64,000 nt of DNA from Piper betle (lineage: Eukaryota; Streptophyta; Magnoliopsida; Piperales; Piperaceae). The notes beneath the pieces are model-generated. The model did no database searches. It was not told the DNA's origin and was given only the letters and a program-made list of their open reading frames with translations. How positions within the stretch are numbered: the stretch's first letter is position 1; every line of letters starts with the position of its first letter. A program made the translations under genes and the position numbers. Shown piece after piece: positions 1-16,490 of the stretch. The stretch lies in assembly GCA_033002965.1 (NCBI GenBank), contig JAURVB010006236.1, positions 124,001 through 188,000 on the forward strand, written 5' to 3'.

Positions 1-2901
1 TGAACCCAACTCATGCGGATCCAATCTCGGCGTCTTAAGATGAAGATACAACTCTCAAAGCATGGATGAATGCACAAATCCTAACATGGTACTACATGAA
101 TGACATGCAATTCAAACACATACCAATACAATTACGATCAAACTCAATGAAAATTCTAAAATAAAACGGACAGAATCTCCCCTAAAAGTGCAATTAGGGT
201 CCACCCTGTCAAAACAATATACACCAATATATATGCATATATCAACAATTTTAATCACACATAATCTAATATACCGTATATTCATTATAAAACTTGGGCC
301 ACACTTCTGCTGCGCACTCTGATCACATCTCACCTCTTGTCATCATGTCTTAGCTTTTCATCATGTCATAACATCATATTTTAACAACTAATCACGTCAC
401 ATCATCATGTTTCAAGCATTTATTCACACCATATAATAATATCATAACACAATATAAACACTCAATTGACTGACATGTGTGCAAGCGACAACAATGCTCC
501 TCCGTCCAAACTGGCTCCTCCAACTCGTAATTGTTACCTACATATAGTATAAAAACACGTCAGTAACAAGTGTTACTGGTCCGAAAAATAAAATAACTAT
601 AACAAGCTGGCTATGAGAGCAAACTCTCATATGAAAGAAAACATCATATACTCCACGTGAACACTCTGAAGGGCACTACTGAGGAGCCACTGGGCTGCAG
701 ACCCGGTAGCATCCCGAACTTACTGATCTGCTGCTGGTACTGTGCCGCTCTCGGCACTTCTTTTCAGTACTTCTCGTGAAACTTTATCCTAAGCCCTCTC
801 CTTACCTCCATATTTCTCCTGGCCTTGAGCACGAAGGCCGAGTACTCTCAGGCAGTCGCCTTTAGTACCCTTTGAACCACAAGTCCGGACATGCGCTGTA
901 CTAAACAGTACCCGTTAACCTCCACGTTCTCCGGGTGTGAGGAACTCAAACGCGGAGTTGTCAGGATCCCTCGGGAATGGAACAGTCCGCTGGCACTAAT
1001 CCAGAGCCCGCTTTGACTGTCACGGCATCCGCTCATGGTACGTGCAGTCGGTTTCTCCATCTCTCGTCTCACTGAAAACGCGAAAACTACTATATATATA
1101 TATATATATATATATAGGGCTGGGTAGGGATTTATATAATAGGCCCGAAGGCAACTTGTGGTGGATCTTGTTTTCGAAATCATCCTCGAGGGATCTCATC
1201 CTCGAGGGGTTATTAATCCGGAAATCTGTTCGGCTAAATGGCCCGAGTTAAGTGGGATCCAATAAAACGCCACTTAACCCGTCCTGCAAATGATAAGATA
1301 AACATACAATAGAAAGACGTAAAATAGAGTCGAGTCCTAAACGGACCTGGTAGAAGCTCCAAGCGTGTCATCGCGCCTAGGCGGTGAGCTCCTACTCCGT
1401 ACCTACACATCAAAACTAAATACTAACGCCCGCTAACTAAATGATGCATCAAACGTCAATGAACATCACACACAATTCAATCATCAACCATAACAAGCAA
1501 CAATTATAAATGTGAAAGTAATTCCAACTTATCCTATTAATATCAATCTAATTATATTTCCTAAGTTACGTTGTACTCGATTATCATGCTCAAATTTACT
1601 TTAGTTCATCAGATCACTTAACTATCATTCCCTGTTAATCACATCCTGCACATCTTTACTTCATTCATAATCTGGCATTCATCATGACAACTAGTTAATT
1701 CTAGCATGCTATGCTAACAATCATAATCAATTTTAAATAACTCAATCGGAGGTAATTATACCTCACGTAGTCGGCAATCGGCGACGGCTAGGGTTCCGTC
1801 GCGTGTCTCGGAGCTCAAATTCGGCGCTCATCGGCGTCTGAAGCTCAATCGGGCTCGACTGGGTGAGCCCCGCGGAAGATCCGGTGAATTCCAGAAATTC
1901 CGAATTTTCCGACGGTTTTCGGCAGTTTTCCGGCAGCTTCCGGCAGTTTTCCGGCGACAATCGCCGGCGGCGTCTACTGGCCGGAAAGTGGTCGTGTTGG
2001 GTACCCTTGGAACCGGCTCGGCGAGCCCGACTCATCTACGAGGTCGATGCGGCCAACGGAGGTGGCGGCTCGCCGAAAAATGCATAAAACCGAGCCGGCG
2101 GTGATGGTGGCTAGATCCGGCCGGCCACGGCGGCGATGGCCTCCGTTCCGGTCGGGGAAGGTCGCTGGAGGGCTGAGGGTGCTGAGGCGACCGACCGATC
2201 GCGACGGTGCTGGTCGCCGGCGGTGGAATCGGCGACGGAAGCGCAACACGGGCGGCGTCGCGGCGTGGCTTCCTCGCGTCGTGGCGGCCCGATGGGGGCC
2301 GGACCTGGTCGGGGCAGCACGGCGACGTCGTCGCGGGGCTAGGCGGCGACGATCGGCGGCCGGGCGGCAGCCAGGCAACGGCGGCGGCGACGCGCACAAG
2401 GGCGGCGTCGGGCAAGGGTTTGGGGAAGAAAAGAAGGGCGCGGGGGTGTGTGGTGGCAAAGTCGTAAATATTACTTGACTCGTCTCCGACTCGAGTCAAA
2501 AATAATATTTAAGTCGTAAAAAATTCCAAAAAATTTGGGAAAAATCCCATAAAATCAAACAACACCAAAAAATCATAATGATATGCTCTAGAACTATCAA
2601 CCCACCCAAAATGCCCGTAACGCGTCCTAACGCGGTAAATGGCCTAAAACTAATTCTACGATCCATTATATATCATAATAAAAAAATGAACTGCATACTC
2701 TCATATATTCTGATAACTCATTCTTTTCTGCTGTGTTCATGACGTTATTATCATATACTTGGGTACACATGACCCTCATGGCTCATACACGAGACTGGCG
2801 TCGGCTCAGTACACGTGTTCTGAAACTGACTCGACTCGAAAATAACGGTCGAACCGACCGGTTCTGAATATAAAACCCTGACTCGAATCGTGGGTTTTAC
2901 A
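1..2901. mobile_element. Solo-LTR-like repeat, copy A (left end outside window)
   Basis: The 3' end is GGGTTTTACA at 2892-2901. Position 1 aligns with about position 3825 of the complete left end in copy B, so only about 90 bases lie outside the window. No gag, pol or transposase is present. The order of blocks is shared with the other copies: AT-rich part, a TA microsatellite (about 1090-1117), a block with GAGTTAAGTGGGATCC (1246-1261), a GC-rich core (about 1780-2460), then a palindrome TTGACTCG...CGAGTCAA (about 2473-2500). Termini TG...CA and a length of nearly 3 kb suit a solo LTR of a Del/Tekay-like Ty3/gypsy element, which is known for long LTRs; that assignment is inference. The long ORFs in the core are in all frames of GC-rich sequence and are not credible genes. 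Confidence 0.6.
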
Positions 2902-3734
2902 ATTTCTGTTCACATCATCTCATCATCTCTTAGCACTTAATTACGTCCTATCATCATATCTTAAGCATTAATCACATCATATCATGTCTCAACATTTCAC
3001 GTCATTCTCAAGATAATAACATCATAACAAAATATTAATTACTCTATTGACTGACATGTGTGCAAATGACATCATTGCTCCTCCATCCAAGCTGGCTCCT
3101 CCAACTCGTAATTGTTACCTACATATAGTATAAAACACGTCAGTAACAAGTGTTACTGGTCCGGAAAATAAAATAACTATAACAAGCTGGCTATGAGAGC
3201 AAACTCTCATATGAAAGAAAACATCATATACTCTACGTGAACACTCTGAAGGGCACTACTTAGGAACCACTGGGCTGCAGACCCGGTAGCATCCCAAACC
3301 TACAGATCTGCTGCTGGTACTGTGCCGCTCTCGGCACTTCTTTTAGTACTTCACGTAAAACTTTATCCTAAGCCCTCTCCTTACCTCCATATTTTTCCTG
3401 GCCTTGAGCACGAAGACCGAGTACTCTCAAGCAGTCGCCTTTAATACCCTTGAACCACAAGTCCGAACGTACGCTGTACTAAACAGTACTCGTAAACCTC
3501 CACGTTCTCTGGGTGTGAGGAACTCAAACGCGGAGTTGTCAGGATCCCTCGGGAATGGAACAGTCCGCTGGCACTAATCCAGAGCTTGCTTTGACTATCA
3601 CAGCATCTGCTCATGGTACGTGCAGCTCGGTTTCTCCATCTCTCGTCTTACTGAAAATGCAAAAACTACATATATATAGGGCTGGGTAGGGATTTATATA
3701 ATAGGCCCGAAGGCAACTTGTGGTGGATCTTGTG
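2902..3734. mobile_element. Outer solo-LTR-like copy C, left visible part
   Basis: This stretch is homologous and co-linear with about 321-1168 of copy A. It starts directly after the end of copy A and stops where copy B begins with TGTAACACCCC. It continues at 6497. Copy A therefore sits inside copy C near its position 320, and copy B inside it near position 1168; the first ~320 bases of copy C must lie upstream of the window. Confidence 0.6.
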
Positions 3735-6496
3735 TGTAACACCCCGTTTCGGCTCACCCGTGAACCGACCCGGAATGTCACCGGCGACCGAACCGTTCGC
3801 TAATCTACTGGGTTCGGTTAAGCCGACCCGGATCTGCCCTCGGTGTCTCAAGATGGAGATGCAAACATGAAATGCATGGATGGGATGCGTGGGTTCTAAC
3901 GTAGTCCTACATGCATGCTATGATGTACAAGCAAAGACAAGACAAAATAATAAATGAAAAAACCAAAAGAAAATATATACTATTTTATAAAAATACAGTA
4001 ACACATAATAATCTACCCTGACATTCAACCATTATCTCATTCGTTTTTACCTGAGCCGAGTCTGTACTCCAAGGCTCCCTACTCATTCATATTTATCAGT
4101 TCGTTTCATAACAAGTAATTCATCTCAAGCAAACACATCAAAATTATCATTTACATAACAATAACACACCATCATTATACGTTACACGCGGCAGGTACAT
4201 GTGTGCGCGGTTCCGTGCTGCTCCTCCGCAGTCCCGACAGCTTTCATCCTTCGCATTTCTCACCTACATATATATAGAAAAACCGTCAGTAACGAGTGTT
4301 ACCGGCCCGAAAAATAACTAATATCAATCTGGCACAGGAGAGCAAACTCTCCTGTTGAATGAAAACCATATACTTCCTCAAGAACTCTCATCAGGGCACA
4401 TACGGGAGCCGTCGCCCTCGGGTCGACAGCGTCCCCCTATCTTTCACATTCTCATGCCTCGGCCATTTCTCTATTGCTTCTCGCGTCAAATCTCATTCCT
4501 TTCCGCCCTCTGCACCTTCCATATTACTCCTGGCCTTGAGCACGAAGGCCGAGTACTCTCAGGCAGTCGCCTTCAGTACCCTTTGAAACCACAAGTCTAG
4601 ACATGCGCTGCAATGCAGTACCCGTGAACCTCCACACTTCTCCGGGTTTGAGGAACTCAAAGGTGGAGTTGTCAGGATCCCTCGGGAATGAAACGGCCCG
4701 CACACCATTCCAGAGCCCACTGTCGACACACACGTGCCCGCTCGCGTAGCACGGTAGTCGGATTTCCCTCATTCAGTCTCTCACAAAAACACGAAAACTA
4801 TACATATATATAGGTCTGGGTTGGGATTTATACAATAGGCCCGAAGGCAACGTGAGCTGGATCTGAAGTTCGAAAACAAACTCGAGGGATCTCATCCTCG
4901 AGGGTTATTAATCCGGAAAATCGTTGGCTAAATGGCCCGAGTTAAGTGGGATTCGATAAAACGCCACTTAACTCGTCCTGCACATAATAAATCAAATACA
5001 CAAGAGAGTAGCGTAAATCAGAGAACGAGTCCTAAACGGACCTGGTAGAAGCTCCAAACGGGTCCACGCGCCTAGGCGGCGAGCTCCTACACCGTACCTA
5101 CACAATCAGGCTAAAAACTAACGCCCGCATGATGAATCACACATCCTATAGCATGCACACACAATCAACACAATCACGCATCAACCATCACACATCAACC
5201 TATATCAATTCTAGCAATCAATTCTAGTAAGTCTACTTAGGCTAGTTTGCATTAGATGATGATCATTACCTAGTTACCCTAATTAGTTTCTTAGTCTCCA
5301 TTTTTTACACCACTCAATCAAACAATTTCATATTTTATCCTTAATCAAATCTACATTTATATATATTATTATAACATACAATTCACCAATCCTAGCATGC
5401 AATTCTAATAATCAATACTTTCAAATAATTAAGTTAAAATAAATTATACCTCGCGTCGTCGAAAATCGGCGACGGCTAGGGTTTCCGTTTCGCGGCTCGA
5501 AACTCGAATTCGGCACCTAGCGGCGTCCGAAGTCCGATCAGATTGGACCAGGTGCGTTCGGCGGATGATCCGGCGAATTTCCCACGAATCCAATTTTCCG
5601 GCGGTTCCGGCGGTTTTCCGGCGAGTGTCGGCGGTTTTCCGGCAATGGATTCGGGACGGGGCAATCAGGGGGTCTATCGGCACCAGCTCGACGAGCTTGG
5701 TCCGATGGCGGTGTCAAACAGAGCAACCGAGGCGGCGATGGCCGTCGACGACGGTGTCGAAAATGGGCGGCGGCGGCGGTGTGCTCCGATCGGGGCTCCG
5801 GCCGGCCTCGACGGCGGTCGGGAGGATGGGGGAAACGTCGGCAACGGCGAGGGGGTGCTCGTCAGGGTCACACCGGCGGCGGAGCGGCCCGGACGGCGGC
5901 GGAATCCGGCCCGAAGTGGCGGCGGCCGAGGTGGTTTCGTGGGGCGATTCCGGCGTCGTGGCGGCGAGACGGTGGCCGGGGTGGGTCGTGGCGGCACGGC
6001 GACGGCACGACGGGGCGGGGCGGCGTCGATCGGCGGCAGCACGGCGTCGGCAGCGGCGGCGGCGGCAACACACAATGACGGCGGCGCGGCTAGGGTTTGG
6101 ACGGGGAAGATGTCGGGAGGGAGAAAAACATGGCTAGTGGCAAACTTGTAATTTAGTATTGACTCGATTCCGACTCGAGTCAAAATAATAACTAGTTCGT
6201 AATAAATTCTAAAAAAATCTAGAAAAATATGGAAAAATTCACATAAAATAAAACAAACACAACAACATCCAAATGGCATGCTCTATAACTAATAACCCAC
6301 CCGAATATAATCCAACGCGTCCTAACGCGTTATTCGGCCTAAAACTATTTCTACGATCAAACATATAAAAAGAAAAAATACTGCATACTTTCATATATTC
6401 TGATAACTCATTTCTCACCATCTTCTCGACGTTATCATCATATATTCAGGTACACCTGACTCTCATCGCTCATAACTCACGGCTGGTCTCGACTCA
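3735..6496. mobile_element. Inner solo-LTR-like copy B (3' end deleted)
   Basis: It begins TGTAACACCCCG and carries the same blocks as copy A: TA-rich spot near 4801, GAGTTAAGTGGGATTC near 4940, GC-rich core about 5460-6120, palindrome about 6155-6181. It is more diverged from copies A and C than they are from each other. Its last ~110 bases are missing: at about 6496 the sequence jumps into copy C at the equivalent of copy-A position ~1353. A deletion of roughly 300 bases that removed the end of B and about 185 bases of C explains this. Confidence 0.6.
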
Positions 6497-8009
6497 GGCT
6501 CCAAGCGTGTCATCACGCCTAAGCGGCAAGCTCCTACTCCGTACCTACACATCAAAACTAAATACTAACGCCCGCTAACTAAATGATGCAGCAAACTCAA
6601 TGAACATCACACACATAATAATCATCCCTCAAATAATCGATCAATAATCAATAATCATAAAAGTGAAAATAATTCTATCATCCTATTCATTCCAATTTAT
6701 TGTGTTTCCTAAGTTACATCGTGCTCAATTAGCATGCTTATACTTCATCTCATTAGATCACTTACTTAATCTCATCACGCACATCCTTACTTCATTCATA
6801 GTATGACATTCATCATGACAACTAGTTAATTCTAGCATGCTATGCTAACAAACATAATCAATTTTAAATAACTCAATCAGAGGTAATTATACCTCACGTA
6901 GTCGGCAATTGGCGACGGCTAGGGTTCCGTTGCGTGTCTCGGAGCTCAAATTCGGCGCTCATCGACATCCGAAGCTCGATCGGGCTCGACTAGGTGAGCC
7001 TTGCGGAAGATCCAGTGAATTCCAATGAATTCTAGAAATTCTGGTTTTCCGGTAACAGTCACCGACGACATCTACTGGCCGGAAAGTGGCCGTGTTGGGT
7101 ACCCTTGGAACTGGCTCGGCGAGCCGGACTCATCTACGAGGTCGACGCGGCCAACGGAGGTGGCAGCTCGCCGGAAAATGCATAAAACCAGAGCCGGCGG
7201 TGATGGTGGCTAGATCCGGCCAGCCACGGGCGGCGGTGGCCTCCGTTCCGGTCGGGGAAGGTCGCCGGAGGGCCGAGGGTGCTGAGGCGACCGACCGACT
7301 GCGGCGGCACTGATCGCCGGCGGCGGAATCAGCGATGGAAGCACAACGCGAGCGCGACGTCGCAGCGTGGCTTCCTCGTGTCGCGGCGGCCCGATTGGGG
7401 CCGGACTTGGTCGTGCAACATGGCGACGTCATCGCAGGGCTAGGTGACGACGATCGGCGGCTGGGCAGGCGTCCACGGCAGCTGCGGCAACGCACACAGT
7501 GGCGATGCGTCTGAGGTAAGGGTCGGGGAAGAAGGCATGGGGGAGAAAAAGACTCGATGGCAAACTCGTAAATATTATTTGACTCGTCTCCGACTAGAGT
7601 CAAAAATAATATTTAAGTTATTGAAAATTCCAAAAAAAATTGGAAAAAAAATCCCATAAAATCAAACAACACCAAAACATCATAATGATATACTCTAGAA
7701 CTATCAACCCACCCAAAATGACCGTAACGCGTCCTAACGCTGTAAACGGCCTAAAACTAATTATACAATCGATTATATATCATAATAAAAAAATAAACAG
7801 CATACCTCTAATATATTCTGATAACTCATTCTTTTCTTCTGTGTTCATGACGTTATCATCATATATTTGGGTATACATGACCCTCATGGCTCATACACGA
7901 GACCGACGTCAGCTCAGTACACGTGTTCTGAAACTGACTCGACTCGAAAATAACGGTCGAACCGACCGGTTCTAAATATAAAACCCTGACTCGAATCGCG
8001 GGTTTTACA
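6497..8009. mobile_element. Outer solo-LTR-like copy C, right part
   Basis: Homologous to about 1353-2901 of copy A and ending in the same GGGTTTTACA (8000-8009). It includes the GC-rich core (about 6900-7540) and the palindrome (about 7580-7602). The base after its end, 8010, is the first base of the dipeptidase exon on the minus strand, so copy C was inserted at or very near the end of that reading frame. Confidence 0.6.
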
Positions 8010-9898
8010 CAAACTGCATTCATTCCACCCGGCATAGCTCTCATCCAGTGGCCATGATGCCCCGGCCATCACTGCTTCAATTTCTCATGTTTCCCTTGGG
8101 CAGTTGGTGAGGTTTACACAATCATTTGCCGTAACATGCTGAAATCGCAGAACAGACTAAGCCTCAAATACTGGGCAAATTTTTTTTAAAAAAATCTCAA
8201 TTAAGTCTTTACTAAATCAGTAACAGTTCAAGCTTAAGGAGAACTCAGACACAAATGAGCGATCAATAATAGCACACTGCGTCAACCTTTCGTAAGAGGT
8301 TCCACAAAAATCTGCCTCAAATATTTAAGCCTAAAACAAAATGTGGAAGGCAAAGACGAATCTAGGGAAAGGCAAAAGGGAATTTAGGAGAAGATAAAAG
8401 TAAAATTAGGGGAAGAAGAGATGAACGAAGAGGAGAAACAGCTTTAAGACTCCAGAATTTATTAAACAAATCGTTTAATTCAAATAATCAACTTGCAAAA
8501 CTCAAGATCCATGACAATATATTCATAGACAAGAGAGGCTAAGAAAAAATTAAACTTATGAAAGAAACTATTGACGAATCTCAAACCAACAATAAAACAC
8601 TAAATAAAACATCATTTTTGTTCCCGATATGTTTGTCATTCATGAACTTGTCCTGCATTGCATTGGTGAATTCCCCTTGTGTATGCATATGGCAATATGC
8701 CACAGGTTTTGCTATGAGTCACCAATCTATCATTGGAGTTCACAAAGGATAGATTCTAGAAGGATTTGCTAAATATTACACCCCCACCCCTCTATTCGTG
8801 TGTCTCCAAGCACCCTTGAATGCATGATCTGTCCTCTTAAGCAATTGCACGGGGACAGAATTATCTAAAAGCCTACTGACAGCAGATTTTTTTTTTCTTT
8901 TAAAAAAAATGAAACTACATAAGAGGACTTACCACATCACTTTCAATTCGAACCACTCCAAAATTCCAAAATTTTTCTATCTCTGTGAAATTCAAAAACT
9001 TGGACATATTTGCACTTTCCATTGCTGGATAAAGCAAGGCTTCTATGAAATAGCACCCAGGCTCTACTGTTATCACTAGCATTAGTTACAAAAACAACAA
9101 AAATTGAATAGATGATTCCTACTGTTCGAATTCTATACAAAGTTCACTAACCATGCCTTCCTGTAGATCCCTAACTGTCCGTAAGGCACTCAGTCCAGGT
9201 TCCTTTGGCCTTTCAAGTCCCTGTTCATCATGATTTTAAATAAAGATTAGGAACAAGAAAACCAAAATCTGAAGAAAAAAGTCAAGACCAAAGTCACAAC
9301 AAGAAAGCAATAAATCACTACCTCAGCATAGCCGCCAGGATCATGAGTATCAATCCCAAGGAAATGCCCAAGACCATGGGACATGAAAACAGCTCCCAAT
9401 CTCTCAGCCATCATTTCATCAAGATCACTATAAGTAAATAAAGAAAGCAAATTTATCTTATATTATGATTACACTTTCCTGATTTCATAAATATGTATTA
9501 AGCTTTGTGTACTTACCCATGTATTATTACACCGATTGTCGGTGACTGAAGAATAGTTTTCTCTGCTAATCTGCCACAAGTGATTTAAATGATAATAAGA
9601 AAGATAAACTGGAATAAGATGCAGTGGACCACACAGACATGCTAGCCTTCTTTCAGCATCTTGTAACAGCCAAAAGACAACACAGGTAAAAGGCAAAATA
9701 AAAACAACAAAAAAAAAGATGAACCAGATCTATATTTTCTAAGAGACACAGCATACCTCTTTGAGACAATAAAGATACAAAAACATGGACAACAAATCAA
9801 GACACCAACAACGTGATACAGGTTCCTTGTGCATATCAAACCACTTAATTCCTGGTTTCATAGCTGATATAACCACATCATGAGCCTTGAGAACAGCC
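8010..9898 (-). pseudogene. Xaa-Pro dipeptidase (PEPD/prolidase) 3' fragment, decayed
   Basis: Six exon-like blocks on the minus strand match the C-terminal half of plant prolidase, a metal-dependent M24 peptidase that splits X-Pro dipeptides. In gene order they are about 9822-9898 (AMKPGIKWFDMH), 9516-9570 (LAEKTIL), 9338-9428 ([20 protein letters not shown] then [12 protein letters not shown]), 9156-9222 (RPKEPGLSALRTVRDLQEGM), 8940-9078 (VEPGCYF to GVVRIESD) and 8010-8133 (NLTNCPRE, EAVMAGASWP). The HGLGH and EPG metal-site motifs are visible. The N-terminal half is absent: 9899-11800 shows no further exon. Defects are a TGA inside NCPRET*EIEA (near 8085), a splice donor after LQEGM that seems to lack one G (near 9156), and a non-GT donor after DMHK (near 9822). 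The 9516-9570 intron borders are canonical. A TE abuts the last exon. Confidence 0.8.
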
Positions 9899-10690
9899 TA
9901 AAAATATATGCAAAAACATAAGGAAATATTTTCTTCATAGCTTATACAAATAGATTGTATTAAACAACAAATAACATTGTAAATGAGCGATTGATCACTT
10001 GTAAATTTTCAATTGATCTGAGTGATAACAGCAAAGAAAACACTATCAAAGTTTAATCAACACAAACAAACAATCAAAACTAAAAGCAAATGTGATATTG
10101 CAAATGCTATACATCCATGGAGTGCAAGGGAAGAAGAACATTGCCAAAGTGCAAACTAATAAATTAATAGGCTAAATTATTTTTTAATAAGTGCATACTA
10201 AACTAATATTTTAAAAAGTGCAAACTAAACAAATGAATTAATAAGCTAAGTTATTTTTTAAAAGTAGTTAAATCATCTTTTAAAAGGTAGTTATCTAAGT
10301 TAAAGATTTTTAATTTATTTATATTTATAAATATTATTTTATTTTAATAGATATTAATTGTGAAACTAAATTAAAAAATCTCCTAACTATCTAATTTAAC
10401 TTTGGCTTGTTATTAATTCCTGTCAATGACTTTTTAATTCATAACTGATAACTTAACGAATGTTTATGGTTCAATGCACCATCTAAATTAAAAGATTCTG
10501 ATATTGTTTGTAACGACTTGGTTTAAAATATAATATAAGGACTCAAGTTATTGTTTTTAAAGTAGTTAATAAAATTTAAAATAATTTATGCTGAAGTTAT
10601 TTTTTAAAAAGTTAACAAAATTAAAAATAATGTATAGTATAAACAAGATCTTATATCTGCCCAGGGTAGCTACAGTACACTAGATTTCAC
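9899..10690. other. AT-rich stretch, no gene seen
   Basis: Where the upstream exons of the dipeptidase would be expected there is only AT-rich sequence with locally repeated phrases such as TTATTTTTTAA and AGTGCAAACTAA (10150-10270). I see no coding block and no TE ends. Confidence 0.5.
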
Positions 10691-10698
10691 GGACGTGT

Positions 10699-11343
10699 GT
10701 GAGAAAGACTCCAGGAAGCCAGCCCCCTTTCAGGCATATTTTACGGCGACCGGAGGCTTTACCGGAGACAAGGCTCCCGTCCAAACTCTTACTTGCATCA
10801 CCGGATATCCACCCGACCGGATTGCGGTCGTCTCCGATCGACGACGTCGCTGGAATATTGAGTAGTCGTCCTCGCCGGAGCAGTTTGAGTGCAGCACTGC
10901 CGCCGGAGTTTCAAGGAGATTTACAGCATTCCGGCACCGCCTCCGGCCACTCAAAGTCGTCAGATACCCTATTGGCGGGAAGTTTCTTCGCGCCGAAACG
11001 AGTCACCGGACCACACCTGCCCAACTTCTCTGCCCGTGCGCCGTCCACCTGGGCGGTCGCTTCCGCCGGCCGTCCCTGTAGAAGCCTTCGCCGGAGGCCC
11101 CCATCATCCACCGTGCGGGCGCGTTTGTGGGCCGTCGGTCCTGCCAGCTCGACCCGCCGGTTACGCGAGTTACGCCACCGGATTCGTCTGCCCGCACTCT
11201 GCAAACCCTGTGGTGCGCCGTCTGTCCTTGCCCCACGGTTCAGTTGCGACCCGGCTGCTAGCTGCCCGTGTGATCCACTTGCGACCCGGCCACGCCTGAA
11301 CCGGTCCAAAAGTCTTGAATGTTCTCGAACTACTTCAACCTGA
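10699..11343 (+). other. GC-rich open frame of unknown nature
   Basis: A 214-codon open frame lies in a GC-rich island between AT-rich flanks. The translation is rich in Pro, Arg and Ser with no motif I recognise, and open frames exist on both strands here, as expected of GC-rich DNA. It could be an unannotated first exon, a TE fragment or non-coding sequence. It is not called as a gene. Confidence 0.15.
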
Positions 11344-14995
<3,652 letters not shown>

Positions 14996-15660
14996 TGAAT
15001 ACATTTTATCTTTTATTTCCCGACGTATTCGTCCTTGCAGTGTGTATAAAAATTATATCATATGTTCGTTACGTATTTGTTGCTTCGCTGATCCTATGGA
15101 CAACTGCTATTACAGATTAAACAACTGTTTTCAATCTTTTTTATGTGAAATGCTTTGAACTGACTACTCTCTTACAGAGGAAGGTCTAAAGAGAAATGTT
15201 GCTAATTATTCAACAAGCTTTGAATTATCTGTCCGCCGTGTTTTGTTTAGCTTCACAAAAGGAAATATCTTGAACGGTTTTATTTTCTTTGTTTTTAAAA
15301 CTTCTAATAATTTTTTTGGATGCAAAATATTATCATTTGTCCGTAGGAATTTTTACACTAATTCCTCAAAGGCTATTAAATTAATTGCTGATATAGAAAT
15401 TATTGTCAATATCTTAGTATTATTTGATTATTCAAGGAAAAGGAGCTCGGATGGCTTTAGGATGTGGTGTAACCTCACAATTCACATCGAATTGTACGCA
15501 AGTCTTATTTCTCATCTTAAAAATGAGGCATTTAAGATCAAAATGACAAACAAAACTTTCTTATTTTTATACAAGGAAATAAGAAAAATCACAACATAGA
15601 ACACCCAAAACTACAGCACACACACGAACACATAAAAAAGAAGAAGAAAAGTATAAAACA
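14996..15660. other. RABH1 3' flank, no gene seen
   Basis: AT-rich sequence that should contain the RABH1 3' UTR (first ~150 bases). An open frame of 118 codons at 15243-15599 is low-complexity (Asn, Lys, Phe, Ile) and has no recognisable motif. Confidence 0.4.
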
Positions 15661-16490
15661 TGTATAAATGATTTATCTTTTACAAGGATCCAATGTTATG
15701 CATGCCCTCCTCCGATATCCACCAGCTTCCTGGACCGGTTCGCTCCAAACACGGAAGCCGACCGGCTGGGTCCACTGGTCTCAACCCCCGACCCGGTCCT
15801 CCCTCGGTTCGACTCGTACCCGACTCGGACCACCGGGCTCAAGCACGCCCCCAACCCAGAGAAGCTACGCCGGCCACCCCCGCCGCCGCCATCGCCGCCG
15901 ACCGACACCTCCGCCGCACGGCCCGCCTCCTAGCTCCGGCAGACGACTCCGACGAGCAGCCCGGCGATCCCGCACCCTCCGCATCGCTGTCCGCTGGCGA
16001 CATCCCCCGCCCGACGGCGCGGGCGGGGGCGCCGTCGGCGGCGTCCTCGTCGAGCGAGAACAGCCGCGAGGACCTCTTCGACTTCTTCCTTCGCCCGAGG
16101 AAGACGGCGGAGATCCACGACCACCGGGACCGGGCCCCGGCGCGGCGGGATCGGAACAACTTCGGGAAGAGAGAAAGCCGCCGCCTTTGACGCTATCGGA
16201 CCTCCCGCCGGCCGGGGGCGGGAGGGAGGCGTCTACGGCGTCCGTCAAAGGCGAAGGCGGCGGCGGAGGGGATCCTTCACGTGCGTCGGCGGCGGTGGCT
16301 ACGGCGAGGAGGCGATCGTGGAGGCAGGAGGGGCAGGCGCCTGGGCCTCGCCAGGAACGGTGACGGCGGCAGGTCATGGCGGCGAGGACCGGCAGCGGGT
16401 CGGTCGCCTCCGCCGGCCGCCGCCCATGCCGCCGCCGGCAGTGGTGGAGGGGCTGATGATATTGTCGCCCGCCGTGTTTGGTAAGGCGTC
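15661..16490 (+). other. GC-rich island with unassigned open frames
   Basis: A strongly GC-rich block. The plus-strand frame 15693-16190 includes a stretch that looks more protein-like than its surroundings (SSSENSREDLFDFFLRPRK), but the frame then closes and a different frame continues. I do not recognise a family. The sharp drop back to AT-rich sequence at about 16490, just after GTTTGGTAAGG (a possible splice donor), would suit the first exon of a small gene or a captured gene fragment. Confidence 0.25.

Noticed and set aside
1974..2499. Long Pro/Arg/Ala-rich open frames on both strands in the GC-rich cores (also 5543-6279, 7130-7603, 18219-18934, 33049-33707, 34183-34690, 36362-36810, 52145-52540).
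   Set aside because: They are open in many frames at once, carry no domain, and lie inside elements with defined ends. GC-rich DNA with few stops explains them.
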